This document shows, piece after piece, positions 10,006-20,087 of a DNA stretch of 64,000 nucleotides. The DNA is from Halomonas sp. ALS9 (GTDB lineage Bacteria > Pseudomonadota > Gammaproteobacteria > Pseudomonadales > Halomonadaceae), in contig NZ_LXRG01000201.1 in assembly GCF_001651035.1 (NCBI RefSeq), positions 186,001 to 250,000 on the forward strand, read 5' to 3'. The notes under the pieces were generated by a model. The model was not told where the DNA came from. It was given only the letters and a program-made list of their open reading frames with translations, and did no database searches. Both the position numbers and the translations under genes were made by a program. Each line of letters begins with the position of its first letter. Within the stretch, counting starts at the first letter, position 1.

Positions 10006-11193
10006 TCACCTTGTTATCAGTTCAAACGCCTGCTGCCGCGCCCATTGATCGGTTGCCAATACGCTGTCCAGGCTGTCTACCTGGCCCTGATAGGGCCGCG
10101 ATAGAACGTCGGCCACCAGCTGCCCAATTGCGGTAAAACCAAGCTGACGCTGTAGAAAGGCGTCTACCGCGACTTCATTGGCTGCGTTAAGCACAACAGG
10201 TGCCATGCCGCCCTGCCGCATCGCTTCACGAGCCAGCCCTAAACAGGGAAAGCGGATTTCATCGGGCGCTTCAAAATCAAGCCGTGCCACCTGAAAAAGA
10301 TCCAGTGTTTCAACCCCGGCGTCAATTCGCTCTGGCCACGCTAGCCCGTAGGCGATGGGGATGCGCATATCAGGATTGCCTAACTGTGCAATCACCGAAC
10401 CATCTTGATACGCCGCCATGGAGTGAATCACGCTTTGCGGGTGCACCACCACCTGGATCTGTTCGGGCGTAGCATCAAACAGCCAGCAGGCTTCAATAAG
10501 CTCGAGTCCTTTATTCATCAGCGTGGCGCTATCCACCGATATTTTACGCCCCATTGACCAGTTGGGGTGAGCACAGGCCTGCTCGGGAGTGACATTGTTG
10601 ATATCAGCTTGGCTCCAGGTACGAAACGGCCCCCCAGAGGCTGTTAGCAGCAGCTGACGGACGCCGTGCTTGGCAAGTCCGCCGCGATGCTCCGCAGGTA
10701 GACACTGGTAAATAGCATTATGTTCGGAATCAATCGGCAGTAATATCGCCCCCGACCGGGAAACAGCCTCCATAAAGAGTGCGCCACTCATCACCAATGC
10801 TTCTTTATTGGCCAGTAGTACGCGCTTACCCGCTTCAGCAGCCGCTAGCGCAGGCAGCAAGCCCGCTGCGCCGACAATCGCCGCCATCACGCAGTCGACA
10901 CTCGCGTCCCGGGCAACCTCACACAGTGCCTGCGGGCCTGCGCTCACTTCGGTTGCCTGGCCAGCCCGCTTAAGCGCTTGGCGTAGCCAAGCGGCATCGG
11001 CTTCACCATCAAGTACCGCAACCGCAGGCCGATGCGCTAAGCACTGCGCCAACAAGGCCTCTTTAGAGGTGTGCGCAGTCAACGCATGGACGCTATAGCG
11101 GTCGGGGTGGCGACCAATCACGTCCAGCGTGCTAGTGCCGACGGAGCCTGTCGACCCCAGTACCGTCACACGTTGTAGTGATGATTGGCTCAT
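10006..11193 (-). CDS. dxr: 1-deoxy-D-xylulose 5-phosphate reductoisomerase
   Basis: Second enzyme of the MEP isoprenoid pathway; it converts DXP to MEP with NADPH. The 395-aa length is typical. The nucleotide-binding loop [15 protein letters not shown] lies at residues 11-25, NKEALVMSG and [12 protein letters not shown] form part of the metal/substrate site, and [18 protein letters not shown] contains the flexible active-site segment. Its start overlaps the cdsA stop by 4 bp (ATGA-type), so the genes are probably coupled. Its isoprenoid product feeds UppS, encoded just upstream. Confidence 0.97.
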   Translation of the reverse strand: MSQSSLQRVTVLGSTGSVGTSTLDVIGRHPDRYSVHALTAHTSKEALLAQCLAHRPAVAVLDGEADAAWLRQALKRAGQATEVSAGPQALCEVARDASVDCVMAAIVGAAGLLPALAAAEAGKRVLLANKEALVMSGALFMEAVSRSGAILLPIDSEHNAIYQCLPAEHRGGLAKHGVRQLLLTASGGPFRTWSQADINNVTPEQACAHPNWSMGRKISVDSATLMNKGLELIEACWLFDATPEQIQVVVHPQSVIHSMAAYQDGSVIAQLGNPDMRIPIAYGLAWPERIDAGVETLDLFQVARLDFEAPDEIRFPCLGLAREAMRQGGMAPVVLNAANEVAVDAFLQRQLGFTAIGQLVADVLSRPYQGQVDSLDSVLATDQWARQQAFELITR

Positions 11194-12020
11194 AGCGGCG
11201 GCACCTTGGCAAATAGCTCAACAAGCACTTCCACATAGAACAGCGCAAATAGCGGGATCGCTGCGGTAAGACTGTCAATGCGATCCATCACCCCACCGTG
11301 GCCAGGAAGCAGTTGGCTTGAGTCTTTGATATTACGGTAGCGCTTGAGCATGCTTTCCAGCAGATCCCCTAGCACAGAGGCCAAGGTAACCACGGCGGTG
11401 ATCAGTATCAGGGTGATACCGCCAACCAGATCCAGCGGTAGCCACAGCGCAAACAGGATAGCCAGGATAGCCGTCGCCACTAAGCCACCGAACACGCCCT
11501 CCCATGATTTGCCTGGGCTCACGTGGGGGGCCAATTTGCGCTTACCCCAGTTACGCCCCACAAAGTAGGCGCCAATATCCGCACTCCAGACCAGCAGCAG
11601 CACAAACAGCAGCCACGCCATACCAATATCACGCAGAACGTTAAACCCCACCCAGCAGGGCAACAGCACCCACAGGCCCATCGCCAAGCGCCGCCCAGTG
11701 GCCTGCCACTGCTCACCAGCAGCGGGGTAACGGGTTACCCAGTAGAGATTCATCAGCCAGCCAGCGGCGGCCAGCCAAAGCGGCCATATCGCCGTGGCAG
11801 CGCCAGTTAGCCACATCGCCAGCATCAGTGCGGCCATCACGGCCACTAGCTGGGCACGCTGCACCGTGCGGGAAACACCCGCCAGATTAGCCCACTCCCA
11901 GGTAGCAAGCAGCACCATCAGCGCTGTAAATAACGCAAAAGCGCCGCCGTCTAAACCAAACAGGCCAACTAACACCAGGGGTGCTAGCCAGGCTGCGGTG
12001 ATAATCCGCTGTTTAAGCAC
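11190..12020 (-). CDS. cdsA: Phosphatidate cytidylyltransferase
   Basis: Makes CDP-diacylglycerol from phosphatidate and CTP, the branch point for all phospholipids. The 276-aa integral membrane protein has about eight hydrophobic segments. The C-terminal family signature is clear: [20 protein letters not shown] followed by GVMDRIDS, with the conserved Lys-Arg, Lys-Asp and Asp-Arg-x-Asp residues. The start overlaps the end of uppS by 8 bp, and the stop overlaps the dxr start, forming a tight uppS-cdsA-dxr unit. Confidence 0.97.
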   Translation of the reverse strand: MLKQRIITAAWLAPLVLVGLFGLDGGAFALFTALMVLLATWEWANLAGVSRTVQRAQLVAVMAALMLAMWLTGAATAIWPLWLAAAGWLMNLYWVTRYPAAGEQWQATGRRLAMGLWVLLPCWVGFNVLRDIGMAWLLFVLLLVWSADIGAYFVGRNWGKRKLAPHVSPGKSWEGVFGGLVATAILAILFALWLPLDLVGGITLILITAVVTLASVLGDLLESMLKRYRNIKDSSQLLPGHGGVMDRIDSLTAAIPLFALFYVEVLVELFAKVPPL

Positions 12021-12801
12021 CCTGCGCCTCTATTTGTTCGTCCGTCATGCCAAAGCGACGACGGCGCTGACAAAAGTCGTTTAATGCCGCGTCAAAAGCT
12101 TCCGCACCGAAATCGGGCCACAGCAGTGGGGAAAAATGCAGCTCGGCATAGGCCAACTGCCAAAGCATAAAGTTGGACAACCGCTGTTCACCGCTAGTAC
12201 GTATACACAGATCCACCGGTGGCACGTCATCAATCCCCATCGCTTGATCGAAGCAGACTTCATCGATGGCATCAGGGGCCAACTCCCCCGCGGCTACCTG
12301 CTCGGCTAAGCTGCGCGCCGCCCGTGCGATATCCCATTGTCCACCGTAGTTGGCAGCAATCACCAGGTGCATACCGGTATTGCCTGCCGTTAACGCTTCA
12401 GCACGCTGAATATGCTTTTGGATGGCATGGGAAAAGCCCCGCTGCTCGCCAATGATCGAGAGACGTACATTTCGTTCATTGAGCTTTTTGACTTCACGCT
12501 TAAGCGCCATCAAAAACAGCTCCATCAGCGCGTTGACCTCTGCGGCTGGACGTTTCCAGTTTTCGCTGGAGAAGGCGAACAGGCTGAGCGTTTGCACCTC
12601 ACGCTCGGCGGCCCGCTGAATTACCGCACGCACAGTTTCCACTCCGGCCCGGTGCCCGCGCACACCTGAGAGCCCACGCGCGCGCGCCCAGCGATTATTG
12701 CCATCCATAATAATGGCAACATGAGACGGCGGGGCCTCCCCGGCCAGTGAAAGCGCACAGGCGTCGTCCGGCTGTTGTTCAGGGAGCTGCGGAGACGTCA
12801 T
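12013..12801 (-). CDS. uppS: Undecaprenyl pyrophosphate synthase
   Basis: cis-Prenyltransferase that makes the C55 carrier lipid for peptidoglycan and O-antigen. HVAIIMDGNNRWARARG contains the catalytic Asp and the pyrophosphate-binding Arg; FAFSSENWKRP and the C-terminal DLCIRTSGEQRLSNFMLWQ are family hallmarks. I use the ATG at 12801 (262 aa), although no strong ribosome site is seen; in-frame GTG/TTG codons at 12813-12816 would add only a few residues. The N-terminus carries about 25 poorly conserved residues before the enzyme core. The symbol ispU is also used. Confidence 0.95.
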   Translation of the reverse strand: MTSPQLPEQQPDDACALSLAGEAPPSHVAIIMDGNNRWARARGLSGVRGHRAGVETVRAVIQRAAEREVQTLSLFAFSSENWKRPAAEVNALMELFLMALKREVKKLNERNVRLSIIGEQRGFSHAIQKHIQRAEALTAGNTGMHLVIAANYGGQWDIARAARSLAEQVAAGELAPDAIDEVCFDQAMGIDDVPPVDLCIRTSGEQRLSNFMLWQLAYAELHFSPLLWPDFGAEAFDAALNDFCQRRRRFGMTDEQIEAQGA

Positions 12802-12854
12802 GGATTCTCGCACCAAAGATCAGTCATAAAAAAACCAGCCAGAGTGTGGCAAAA

Positions 12855-12874
12855 CGGGCAGCCAAAGCTGCCCG
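12855..12874 (-). terminator. Hairpin with short U-run between frr and uppS
   Basis: A perfect 8-bp stem (CGGGCAGC/GCTGCCCG) with a 4-nt loop sits 21 bp after the frr stop. Read on the minus strand it is followed by TTTT. It looks like a weak intrinsic terminator or attenuator that could separate the translation-factor genes from uppS-cdsA-dxr. Strength is inferred only from sequence. Confidence 0.55.
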
Positions 12875-12894
12875 CGGCTGCATAAAGCACAGGT

Positions 12895-13452
12895 TTATAC
12901 CTGCATGAGATCCTGCTCTTTTGCTGTCAGCGCTTTATCGATCTCAGCGATGTACTTATCGGTCAGCTTTTGAATCGCATCTTCGCCTTCACGCTGATCG
13001 TCTTCAGTGATCGCTTTATCTTTCAATAATGACTTGAAATCACCATTAGCATCGCGGCGAACATTGCGCACAGCAACGCGGGCATTTTCAGCTTCGCTAC
13101 GCGCCTGTTTGATGTAGCCTTTGCGGGTCTCTTCGGTGAGCATCGGCATCGGCACTCGGATCACGTTGCCTGCACTGGCCGGGTTCAATCCAAGATCAGA
13201 GGTCATGATGGCCTTTTCAATTTTCTGCACCATGCCTTGCTCCCACGGCGCAATCGTCAGCGTGCGGGCGTCCTCAACGTTGACTGATGCCACTTGGCTA
13301 AGCGGTACCTGGCTGCCGTAATAGTCCACGGTAACGGCGTCTAAAATGCTCGGGTGAGCACGACCGGTACGAATTTTATTGAAGTTGCTATGCAGCGCCT
13401 CAACGCTTTTATTCATGCGCGAATCGGCATCTTTCTTAATATCGTTGATCAC
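12895..13452 (-). CDS. frr: Ribosome recycling factor
   Basis: Splits post-termination ribosomes together with EF-G. The 185-aa length is exactly typical. The N-terminal helix has the family pattern [20 protein letters not shown]; the small beta domain contains [18 protein letters not shown] and [12 protein letters not shown]; the C-terminal helical arm includes [12 protein letters not shown]. It lies 4 bp after pyrH, giving the standard rpsB-tsf-pyrH-frr order. A hairpin follows the gene. Confidence 0.98.
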   Translation of the reverse strand: MINDIKKDADSRMNKSVEALHSNFNKIRTGRAHPSILDAVTVDYYGSQVPLSQVASVNVEDARTLTIAPWEQGMVQKIEKAIMTSDLGLNPASAGNVIRVPMPMLTEETRKGYIKQARSEAENARVAVRNVRRDANGDFKSLLKDKAITEDDQREGEDAIQKLTDKYIAEIDKALTAKEQDLMQV

Positions 13453-13456
13453 GTCA

Positions 13457-14230
13457 TTACCCTCTGTATATCAGCGTGCCTTCCTTGCCCCCTACGACCA
13501 TATTCAGTAGGGCACCAGGCTTATTCATATCAAATACCCGCACTGGCATATTATGGTCACGTACCAGGCAGATAGCGGTCAAATCCATAACGCCCAATTT
13601 TTGATCCAGAGCGTCGTCATAAGAGAGTTGGTCGTACTTCACCGCATCTGGATGTTTTACCGGGTCTTTATTGTAGACGCCATCAACTTTGGTCGCTTTA
13701 ATCACCACGTCGGCGTCTACTTCAATTCCGCGTAAACAAGCGGCTGAATCAGTGGTGAAGAAGGGGTTGCCTGTGCCCGCTGAGAACAGCACAACATCCC
13801 CTGAAGTTAAGTAGCGAATGGCGGTACGTCGGTCATAATGCTCTACTACGCCGCTCATCGGAATGGCCGACATCACCCGCGAGCGGATATTGGAACGCTC
13901 CAGAGCGTCACGCATGGCGAGTGCATTCATCACGGTGGCCAGCATGCCCATATGGTCACCGGTGACACGATCCATGCCAGCCTCATTAAGCGCCGCACCG
14001 CGGAACAGATTACCCCCACCAATTACGATGCCAATTTGCACCCCAATACCAACGAGCTGGCCGATCTCCAGCGCCATACGGTCAAGTACCTTAGGATCAA
14101 TACCAAAATCGTGCTCCCCCATTAACGCTTCGCCAGACAGCTTGAGCAAAATACGTTTGTATTTTGACTTGGTACCCGTGGCTTTGCTGGGTGCTACATG
14201 GGGGGTAGGCTCTTGAACATCACTCGACAT
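13457..14230 (-). CDS. pyrH: Uridylate kinase (UMP kinase)
   Basis: Phosphorylates UMP to UDP; a hexameric amino-acid-kinase-fold enzyme. [13 protein letters not shown] near residues 26-38 is the ATP-loop signature, with [23 protein letters not shown] and [14 protein letters not shown] marking the substrate and effector sites. The 257-aa protein carries about 20 extra N-terminal residues (Ser/Thr/Lys-rich, [19 protein letters not shown]) compared with E. coli. No other ATG lies before the core, so the extension is probably real. The stop is 4 bp from the frr start. Confidence 0.97.
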   Translation of the reverse strand: MSSDVQEPTPHVAPSKATGTKSKYKRILLKLSGEALMGEHDFGIDPKVLDRMALEIGQLVGIGVQIGIVIGGGNLFRGAALNEAGMDRVTGDHMGMLATVMNALAMRDALERSNIRSRVMSAIPMSGVVEHYDRRTAIRYLTSGDVVLFSAGTGNPFFTTDSAACLRGIEVDADVVIKATKVDGVYNKDPVKHPDAVKYDQLSYDDALDQKLGVMDLTAICLVRDHNMPVRVFDMNKPGALLNMVVGGKEGTLIYRG

Positions 14231-14359
14231 GGCATCTCTCCTGAGGCAGACCTGAAAACAGGCAGGCGGGGCAGCCCCTTGGTATAAAACCAGTGTGTAA
14301 ACCGGCTACATTAGGGCCGATTATACTAGCATTATTTATACAGGGGCCGGATACGCGAA

Positions 14360-14381
14360 GGCGTGCGCTCGCGCGCACGCC
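14360..14381. terminator. Strong GC hairpin between tsf and pyrH
   Basis: GGCGTGCGC/GCGCACGCC forms a perfect 9-bp stem with a 4-nt loop, 25 bp after the tsf stop. The T-run (TCTTTTTT) lies on the plus-strand side, so on the coding (minus) strand it is a hairpin without a U-tract. It may act as an RNA-stability or processing element at the tsf end rather than a full terminator; pyrH probably has its own promoter in the 175-bp gap. Confidence 0.45.
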
Positions 14382-14405
14382 ATCTTTTTTCTGAAACCTC
14401 TGACC

Positions 14406-15275
14406 TCAGCGACGGCCAGCCTGTTCCATAACTTCTTTAGCAAAGTCGACTTCTTCTTTCTCGATACCTTCGCCAACTTCAAAACGCGTAAAGCCCACCA
14501 CTTCGCCGCCTGCTGCTTTGACGAACTCAGCGACCGTCTGGTTGGGGTCTTTAACAAACGGCTGCTCGGTCAGGCTGTTTTCTGCCAAATACTTTTTCAA
14601 GCGGCCCTGAACCATTTTCTCCGCGATCTGCTCTGGCTTACCGGCCATATCCGGCTGCGCCAGAATAATCGCTTTTTCCTGATCCAACTGCTCTTGGGGC
14701 ATATCGGCAGGATGAGCGACAGCAGGATTAATTGCCGCCACGTGCATGGCTACGTCTTTCGCGGCTTCTGAAGTGCCGCCCTTCAGTACGGTCAGAACGC
14801 CAATACGGCCACCGTGTACGTATTCACCAACCAAACCGCCGTCAGCAGCATTAACTACAACGGCACGACGCACGCCGATATTCTCACCGATTTTCTGAAC
14901 CAACTGCTCGCGGGCAGTCTCCAGCTCACCGGCCATCACAGCGGCGACATCTTCACTTTTCGCGGCAAAGAAAGCACCGGCGATTTTGTCGGCGAAAGCG
15001 ATAAAGTTGTCGTCACGAGCAACAAAATCGGTCTCGGAGTTGATTTCAACCATTACGCCGTAGCTGCCATCTTCTGCTACACGCGTAACTACTACACCTT
15101 CTGCGGCGATACGATCGGCTTTCTTCGCCGCTTTTAGGCCGGAGCTTTTACGCAGGTTTTCAATCGCAACTTCGATATCACCGTCGGTTTCGGTGAGTGC
15201 TTTTTTACACTCCATCATGCCGAGACCGGTACGTTCGCGAAGTTCCTTGACCTGAGAGGCGCTGATAGCTGCCAT
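14406..15275 (-). CDS. tsf: Elongation factor Ts
   Basis: Guanine-nucleotide exchange factor for EF-Tu. The 289-aa protein starts with the UBA-like domain containing [19 protein letters not shown], then the core with the EF-Tu-contacting [10 protein letters not shown] motif near residue 80, and ends in the C-terminal module. It follows rpsB in the classical operon, but a hairpin with a U-run lies in the 228-bp gap between the two, so part of the transcription probably stops before tsf. Confidence 0.98.
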   Translation of the reverse strand: MAAISASQVKELRERTGLGMMECKKALTETDGDIEVAIENLRKSSGLKAAKKADRIAAEGVVVTRVAEDGSYGVMVEINSETDFVARDDNFIAFADKIAGAFFAAKSEDVAAVMAGELETAREQLVQKIGENIGVRRAVVVNAADGGLVGEYVHGGRIGVLTVLKGGTSEAAKDVAMHVAAINPAVAHPADMPQEQLDQEKAIILAQPDMAGKPEQIAEKMVQGRLKKYLAENSLTEQPFVKDPNQTVAEFVKAAGGEVVGFTRFEVGEGIEKEEVDFAKEVMEQAGRR

Positions 15276-15435
15276 AAGAATTCACCTCTGAAATGGTTCT
15301 ATGAGAGTTAGACGCAACACAGAGTATAGGCATGATAAATGACCATCATGTATCACGCTGCACTATGTCTCTCTGTATTACGGGGCCGGTACTGAGTGCC
15401 GGCAAATTCGTCCGCTCAGACAGTTCATCTGTAGC

Positions 15436-15461
15436 GGGAAAAAGGGGGCATAGCCCCCTTT
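15436..15461 (-). terminator. Intrinsic terminator/attenuator between rpsB and tsf
   Basis: On the minus strand AAAGGGGGC-TAT-GCCCCCTTTTT makes a 9-bp stem with a 3-nt loop, the 3' arm running into T5 and then CCC. It lies 42 bp after the rpsB stop and before tsf. The position suggests partial termination that lets S2 and EF-Ts be made in different amounts. This is inferred from structure only. Confidence 0.65.
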
Positions 15462-15503
15462 ATCTTGATGCGGCACACCTACTCACCGCACCCACTGCTG
15501 TGA

Positions 15504-16253
15504 TTACTCGGCGGCAGTGTTATCTTCAGCTGCAGCGGCCTCTTCGGTCACTTCAACGAACTCTTCAGCGTTGGCTTCTTTCGCACGACCACAGGCATCC
15601 GCAATCGCTTTTACGTAGATCTGGATGGCGCGGATAGAGTCATCGTTGCCGGGGATTACGTAGTCAACGCCATCGGGGTTGGAGTTAGTATCCACCACGC
15701 CGATAACCGGGATACCCAGTTTGTTGGCTTCGTTGATCGCGATGCGCTCATGGTCAACGTCGATCACGAACAGTGCGTCCGGTAGGCCGCCCATGTTCTT
15801 GATACCGCCGATAGAACGCTCAAGCTTGTCCTGCTCACGAGTCGCCATCAAGACTTCTTTCTTGGTCAGCTTCTCGAACGTGCCGTCTTCGCGCATGGTT
15901 TCAAGATCACGCAGACGCTTAATGGACTGACGGATGGTCTTGAAGTTAGTCAACATGCCGCCCAACCAGCGGTGGTTGACGAAATGCTGACCGGCACGGT
16001 TAGCTTCTTCTTTAATTACCTTGCTAGCGCTGCGCTTGGTGCCAACAAACAAAATTTTGTTGTTGGATGCCGCCATCTTCTCGACCACATCGATCGCTTC
16101 GTTCAGCGCCGGAAGGGTGTGTTCAAGGTTGATGATGTGAATCTTGTTGCGCGCGCCGAAGATAAATTTGCTCATCTTCGGGTTCCAGTACTTGGTCTGG
16201 TGACCGAAGTGAGCGCCTGCTTTAAGCAGGTCACGCATATTAACGTGAGACAT
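15504..16253 (-). CDS. rpsB: 30S ribosomal protein S2
   Basis: Small-subunit ribosomal protein. The 249-aa product begins [20 protein letters not shown] with [20 protein letters not shown], the universal S2 N-terminus, and has the coiled-coil insertion around residues 100-150. The C-terminus is acidic and alanine-rich ([16 protein letters not shown]), longer than E. coli by a few residues. A good AGGAG ribosome site lies 7-8 bases before the ATG. It heads the minus-strand cluster and is divergent from map, as in other gammaproteobacteria. Confidence 0.98.
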   Translation of the reverse strand: MSHVNMRDLLKAGAHFGHQTKYWNPKMSKFIFGARNKIHIINLEHTLPALNEAIDVVEKMAASNNKILFVGTKRSASKVIKEEANRAGQHFVNHRWLGGMLTNFKTIRQSIKRLRDLETMREDGTFEKLTKKEVLMATREQDKLERSIGGIKNMGGLPDALFVIDVDHERIAINEANKLGIPVIGVVDTNSNPDGVDYVIPGNDDSIRAIQIYVKAIADACGRAKEANAEEFVEVTEEAAAAEDNTAAE

Positions 16254-16484
16254 GGTAAAACTCCTAAAACTCGGGTTAGGCCTCCACGCACCCCATGGAT
16301 CCGACCGTTGACGACGTTAGACGCTGCCAGCGGCACCCGGGACCATGTGCCGGTGCATGTGTGTTTTTAAGGCTTGGTCGTTAAGTAGTACGCCCCTTAG
16401 TGGCACACTACAGATTCATCGCCCCGCCCTTTGGCGTGCTACCCAGCCAACAAAGAAGCTCGGAATCACGATTGCAGGAAAGCG
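16254..16484 (-). promoter_or_regulatory. rpsB 5' leader, candidate S2 autoregulatory region
   Basis: The 335-bp gap between rpsB and map holds no gene. From the proposed start near 16484, the rpsB message would have a leader of about 230 nt. It can form a 10-bp stem (16385-16394 with 16402-16411, two G-U pairs, 7-nt loop), among other pairings. Autogenous control of rpsB-tsf by S2 through the mRNA leader is known in E. coli; that it applies here is inference, and I did not fold the RNA. The right part of the gap should hold the map promoter; TTGACG at 16532 with a 17-bp spacer to TCAATT at 16555 is a weak candidate. Confidence 0.4.
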
Positions 16485-16490
16485 CGCGGC

Positions 16491-16499
16491 TTTATACCA
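16491..16499 (-). promoter_or_regulatory. Extended -10 promoter element for rpsB
   Basis: On the minus strand this reads TGGTATAAA, a TGnTATAAT-type extended -10 box, followed by a GC-rich discriminator (GCCGCGCGC). No good -35 box is seen at the right distance, which fits an extended -10 promoter. E. coli rpsB is known to use this kind of promoter; the match here is by eye. Confidence 0.55.
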
Positions 16500-16588
16500 T
16501 AGATCATTGCCAAGATGAAGTCGCACCCCGTTTGACGGTCTTTAATTGCGCCATTCAATTTTCCATTCTGCATTCATATCGAGCATTC

Positions 16589-17380
16589 ATGAACGTTCCT
16601 ATCAAGACGCCTTCTGAAATCGAACATATGCGCGAAGCCGGGCGCCAAGCGGCTAGCGTGATCGAAATGATCACTCCCTATATCCAGGCAGGCATTAGCA
16701 CGGGGGAAATTGACCGCCTCTGTCACGAGTATATTGTTAACGAGCTCGGCTCGACGCCTGCCCCGCTGAACTACCATGGTTTTCCCAAAGCGACCTGCAC
16801 GTCGATCAACCATGTGGTGTGCCACGGCATCCCCGACGACGCCAAGAAGCTCAAAAATGGCGATATTATGAACTTGGATATCACCGTTAAGACCATCGAC
16901 GGCTACCACGGCGACTCCAGCGTGATGTTCGTGGTGGGTGAAACGATCCAGGGCGAAAGGCTGTGCCGAATCACCCAGGAGTGCCTGTATAAAAGCATTG
17001 AACTGGTCAAACCCGGCGTGCGCCTTTCTGAACTGGCTAGAGTCATTCAAAAACACGCTGAAGAGCACGGCTACTCCGTAGTGCGCGACTTCTGCGGCCA
17101 CGGCATCGGCGCCGATTTTCACGAAGAGCCTCAGTTTTTGCACTACGACGGCTATGCACCGGACGCCGATATCAAACTCGCCGCAGGCATGTGCTTTACT
17201 ATCGAGCCAATGATCAATGTCGGCGGCTATAAAACCAAGGTGCTGCGCGATGGTTGGACCGCCGTCACCAAAGACCGCAGCCTCTCCGCCCAGTGGGAGC
17301 ACACGCTGCTGGTTACCGAGAGCGGCGTCGAAGTGCTGACCGCGCGTGGCGATGAAGACTTCAGTTTTCTGACCAACTGA
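16589..17380 (+). CDS. map: Methionine aminopeptidase, type I
   Basis: Removes N-terminal methionine from nascent proteins. The ATG at 16589 gives 263 aa, the length of the E. coli enzyme, beginning MNVPIKTPSEIEHMREAGR. The five metal ligands are present: Asp in DITVKTIDGYHGDSS (two), His in CGHGIGADFHEEP, Glu in TIEPMINVGG and Glu in SAQWEHTLLVTE. An open frame back to 16400 has no family similarity and would cover the promoter region. The stop TGA overlaps the glnD ATG (TGATG), so the two genes are probably cotranslated. Confidence 0.97.
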   Translation: MNVPIKTPSEIEHMREAGRQAASVIEMITPYIQAGISTGEIDRLCHEYIVNELGSTPAPLNYHGFPKATCTSINHVVCHGIPDDAKKLKNGDIMNLDITVKTIDGYHGDSSVMFVVGETIQGERLCRITQECLYKSIELVKPGVRLSELARVIQKHAEEHGYSVVRDFCGHGIGADFHEEPQFLHYDGYAPDADIKLAAGMCFTIEPMINVGGYKTKVLRDGWTAVTKDRSLSAQWEHTLLVTESGVEVLTARGDEDFSFLTN

Positions 17381-20055
17381 TGCTCCTTCACCACCACCGG
17401 TTTGAGCCGGACACCTCGCTTTACGACCTGGATCTTTTCCGCACTGAGCTTGCCGGTTCGCGTTCCCCGGTGGCACCCTTCAAGGCCGCCCTGCGCGAGC
17501 TACAGGCGCGCCTGGATGAGCAGTTTCGCGCCGGTGCAGACATTCGCGACCTTGTGCGCGGTCGCGCCTGGTACCTGGATCAGTTGCTGGCGATTGCCTG
17601 GGAACAGCACGCATGGCCCGACGAGGGCATTGCCTTAGTCGCGGTAGGAGGTTATGGCCGAGGCGAACTGCACCCCCACTCGGACATCGACCTGCTGCTA
17701 CTGCTAGAGCAGGACGACGACACGCCCTACCGCGAACCACTCACCGCTTTTATCACCTTTTTGTGGGATATTGGCCTGGAGATTGGCCATAGCGTGCGTT
17801 CGCTCAGCGACTGCGAGCGTGAAGCCGAAGCGGATGTCACGGTGATTACCAACCTGCTCGAATCACGCTTGATCGCCGGGCCCGAAAGCCTGCGCGAAGC
17901 GATGCGCGAACGCCTCAGCGCCGAACACATTTGGCCCGCCGACCGCTTCTTTGAAGCCAAGTGGCAGGAGCAGATCTCCCGCCACTACCGCTACAACAAC
18001 TCTGAGTATCACTTAGAGCCGAACCTCAAAAGCTCCCCTGGCGGGCTGCGCGATATCCAGATGATCGGCTGGGTCGCCAAACGCCACTTTGGCACCGAGC
18101 AGTATACCGACATTGTTGCCAACGGCTTTATGAACGACGCCGAACTGCGCATTTTAAGCCAGGGGCAAGCGTTCCTGTGGCAGGTGCGCTACGCCCTGCA
18201 CATGCTCACCGACCGTGCCGAAGACCGGCTATTGTTTGACCATCAGAATACCATTGCCGAGATGTTTGGCTTTCGCGACACCCCGGAGCGCCTGGCGGTT
18301 GAGCAGTTTATGAAACGCTACTACCGCCATGTCACCGCGCTGGCGGGCCTTAACGATATGTTGCTGCAACATTTCGACGAAGTGATCCTGCGCGGCAAAG
18401 AGGCGCTAGAGACCGTTAAACTCAACGAGCGTTTCGAGACCAAGGGCGGCTACATCCAAGTACGTTCGCGCAGCCTGTTTCGCGAGCGGCCAGCGGCGAT
18501 GCTCGAGCTGTTTCTGCTGATGGCCAAGCACTCCGAAATCGAAGGGGTACGCGCCGACACCATCCGACTAATTCGCGATCATCGCCATCAGATTGACGAC
18601 CACTACCGGGAAGACCCACGCCACCAGCGGCTGTTTATGGCCATTATGCGCGCCCCTGGCAACGTACCGCGCCAGCTGCGCCGCATGAACCGCTACGGCA
18701 TTCTGGGCAAGTATCTGCCCGAATTTGGCCGTGCTGTCGGGCTGATGCAGCACGACCTGTTTCATATTTACACGGTCGATGCCCACACCCTGCGGCTGCT
18801 GAAGTTTCTGCACGGTTTCCGCAAACCGGAAGCCAAAGGCGACTTCCCGGTGGCGGCGGCGCTCATGCAGCAACTGCCCAAACTGGACCTACTCTGGATC
18901 GCCGGGCTATTTCACGATATCGGCAAGGGCCGCGGCGGCGATCACTCGGAAATCGGCGCCCGCGACGTTGAGCAGTTCTGCCAGCGTCACAACGTCTCGG
19001 TGCACGATACCAACCTGGTTAGCTGGCTGGTTGAGCACCATCTGTTGATGTCGATGACGGCGCAAAAGCGTGATATCAGCGACCCCGATGTGATTCGTGA
19101 TTTTGCCCTAATCGTACGTAACGAGACCCGGCTGGACTACCTGTATGTGCTTACCGTTGCGGACATTAATGCCACCAACCCCACACTGTGGAACGGCTGG
19201 CGGGCGTCGCTACTGCGCCAGCTTCACGCTGAAACCAAGCGTGCCCTGCGCCGTGGCCTGAATAACCCGCCCGACCGCGAAGACTGGGTGCGGGAAACCC
19301 GCACCGAAGCGCGCTCTTTGCTACAAACCATTGGCGTTAATCGTGAGCAGATTGATCAGCTGTGGGAATCTCTGGGCGAGGACTACTTTCTACAGTACGC
19401 GCCGAGTGAAATCGTTTGGCAGACCCAGGGCATTCTTAACCACAACCAGTCGCCGCTGCCGCTAGTGCTGATCAGCGCGCCGACGGCGGATATGTCTGAA
19501 GGCGGTACCAAGGTATTTATTCACACCCGTTCAGTAGACGACTTATTTGCTGCCACCGCCGCTGCCATGGAGCAATTGGGGCTCTCAATTCACGATGCGC
19601 GCATCGCCACCTCCCACAACGACTGGACGCTTAACACCTTTATCGTTCTCGACAGCCACGGTCAGCCCATCCGCGATCCAGCGCATATCGAAGAGATGCG
19701 CCAGCATTTGGTCGAAGAGCTTGATGACCCGGACGACTACCCCAATATCGTCACGCGCCATACGCCACGCCAGCTCAAGCATTTCAAGGTGCCCACAGAG
19801 GTGCTGATTGAGCAGGATCCAGCCAATGAGCGCACTCTGCTGGAACTCACGGCTCCTGACCGCCCCGGCCTGCTGGCCCGGGTAGGACGCATCTTTATGG
19901 AGCAGGATATCTCCCTCTCGGCGGCAAAAATCGCTACCCTGGGCGAGCGAGTAGAGGACGTCTTTTTCATCACCACTAAGGCAGGCGAACCGCTCACCGA
20001 CCCCGAGCGCCAGCAGCAGTTGCGCGAACGCTTAATTGAGGTGCTGGGGGTTTAA
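17380..20055 (+). CDS. glnD: Bifunctional uridylyltransferase/uridylyl-removing enzyme GlnD
   Basis: Nitrogen sensor that adds UMP to PII proteins when glutamine is low and removes it when glutamine is high. The 891-aa protein has four parts. The nucleotidyltransferase domain carries GGYGRGELHPHSDIDLLLLL near residues 90-109 with the catalytic Asp-x-Asp. It is followed by a linker and helical region, then an HD hydrolase domain (LFHDIGKGRGGDHSEIG near residues 508-524). Two C-terminal ACT domains (about 700-790 and 815-891, including LELTAPDRPGLLARVGRIF) bind glutamine. It starts inside the map stop codon. A large palindrome follows the gene. Confidence 0.98.
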   Translation: MLLHHHRFEPDTSLYDLDLFRTELAGSRSPVAPFKAALRELQARLDEQFRAGADIRDLVRGRAWYLDQLLAIAWEQHAWPDEGIALVAVGGYGRGELHPHSDIDLLLLLEQDDDTPYREPLTAFITFLWDIGLEIGHSVRSLSDCEREAEADVTVITNLLESRLIAGPESLREAMRERLSAEHIWPADRFFEAKWQEQISRHYRYNNSEYHLEPNLKSSPGGLRDIQMIGWVAKRHFGTEQYTDIVANGFMNDAELRILSQGQAFLWQVRYALHMLTDRAEDRLLFDHQNTIAEMFGFRDTPERLAVEQFMKRYYRHVTALAGLNDMLLQHFDEVILRGKEALETVKLNERFETKGGYIQVRSRSLFRERPAAMLELFLLMAKHSEIEGVRADTIRLIRDHRHQIDDHYREDPRHQRLFMAIMRAPGNVPRQLRRMNRYGILGKYLPEFGRAVGLMQHDLFHIYTVDAHTLRLLKFLHGFRKPEAKGDFPVAAALMQQLPKLDLLWIAGLFHDIGKGRGGDHSEIGARDVEQFCQRHNVSVHDTNLVSWLVEHHLLMSMTAQKRDISDPDVIRDFALIVRNETRLDYLYVLTVADINATNPTLWNGWRASLLRQLHAETKRALRRGLNNPPDREDWVRETRTEARSLLQTIGVNREQIDQLWESLGEDYFLQYAPSEIVWQTQGILNHNQSPLPLVLISAPTADMSEGGTKVFIHTRSVDDLFAATAAAMEQLGLSIHDARIATSHNDWTLNTFIVLDSHGQPIRDPAHIEEMRQHLVEELDDPDDYPNIVTRHTPRQLKHFKVPTEVLIEQDPANERTLLELTAPDRPGLLARVGRIFMEQDISLSAAKIATLGERVEDVFFITTKAGEPLTDPERQQQLRERLIEVLGV

Positions 20056-20087
20056 GAAACAACTGCAGTTAAGCGTGCAGGTAACTA

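Noticed and set aside
16574..17476. 300-codon open frame on the minus strand opposite map
   Set aside because: It is the shadow of map in a GC-rich gene; no family-like segments, and it covers the map/glnD junction whose plus-strand reading has all MetAP ligands.
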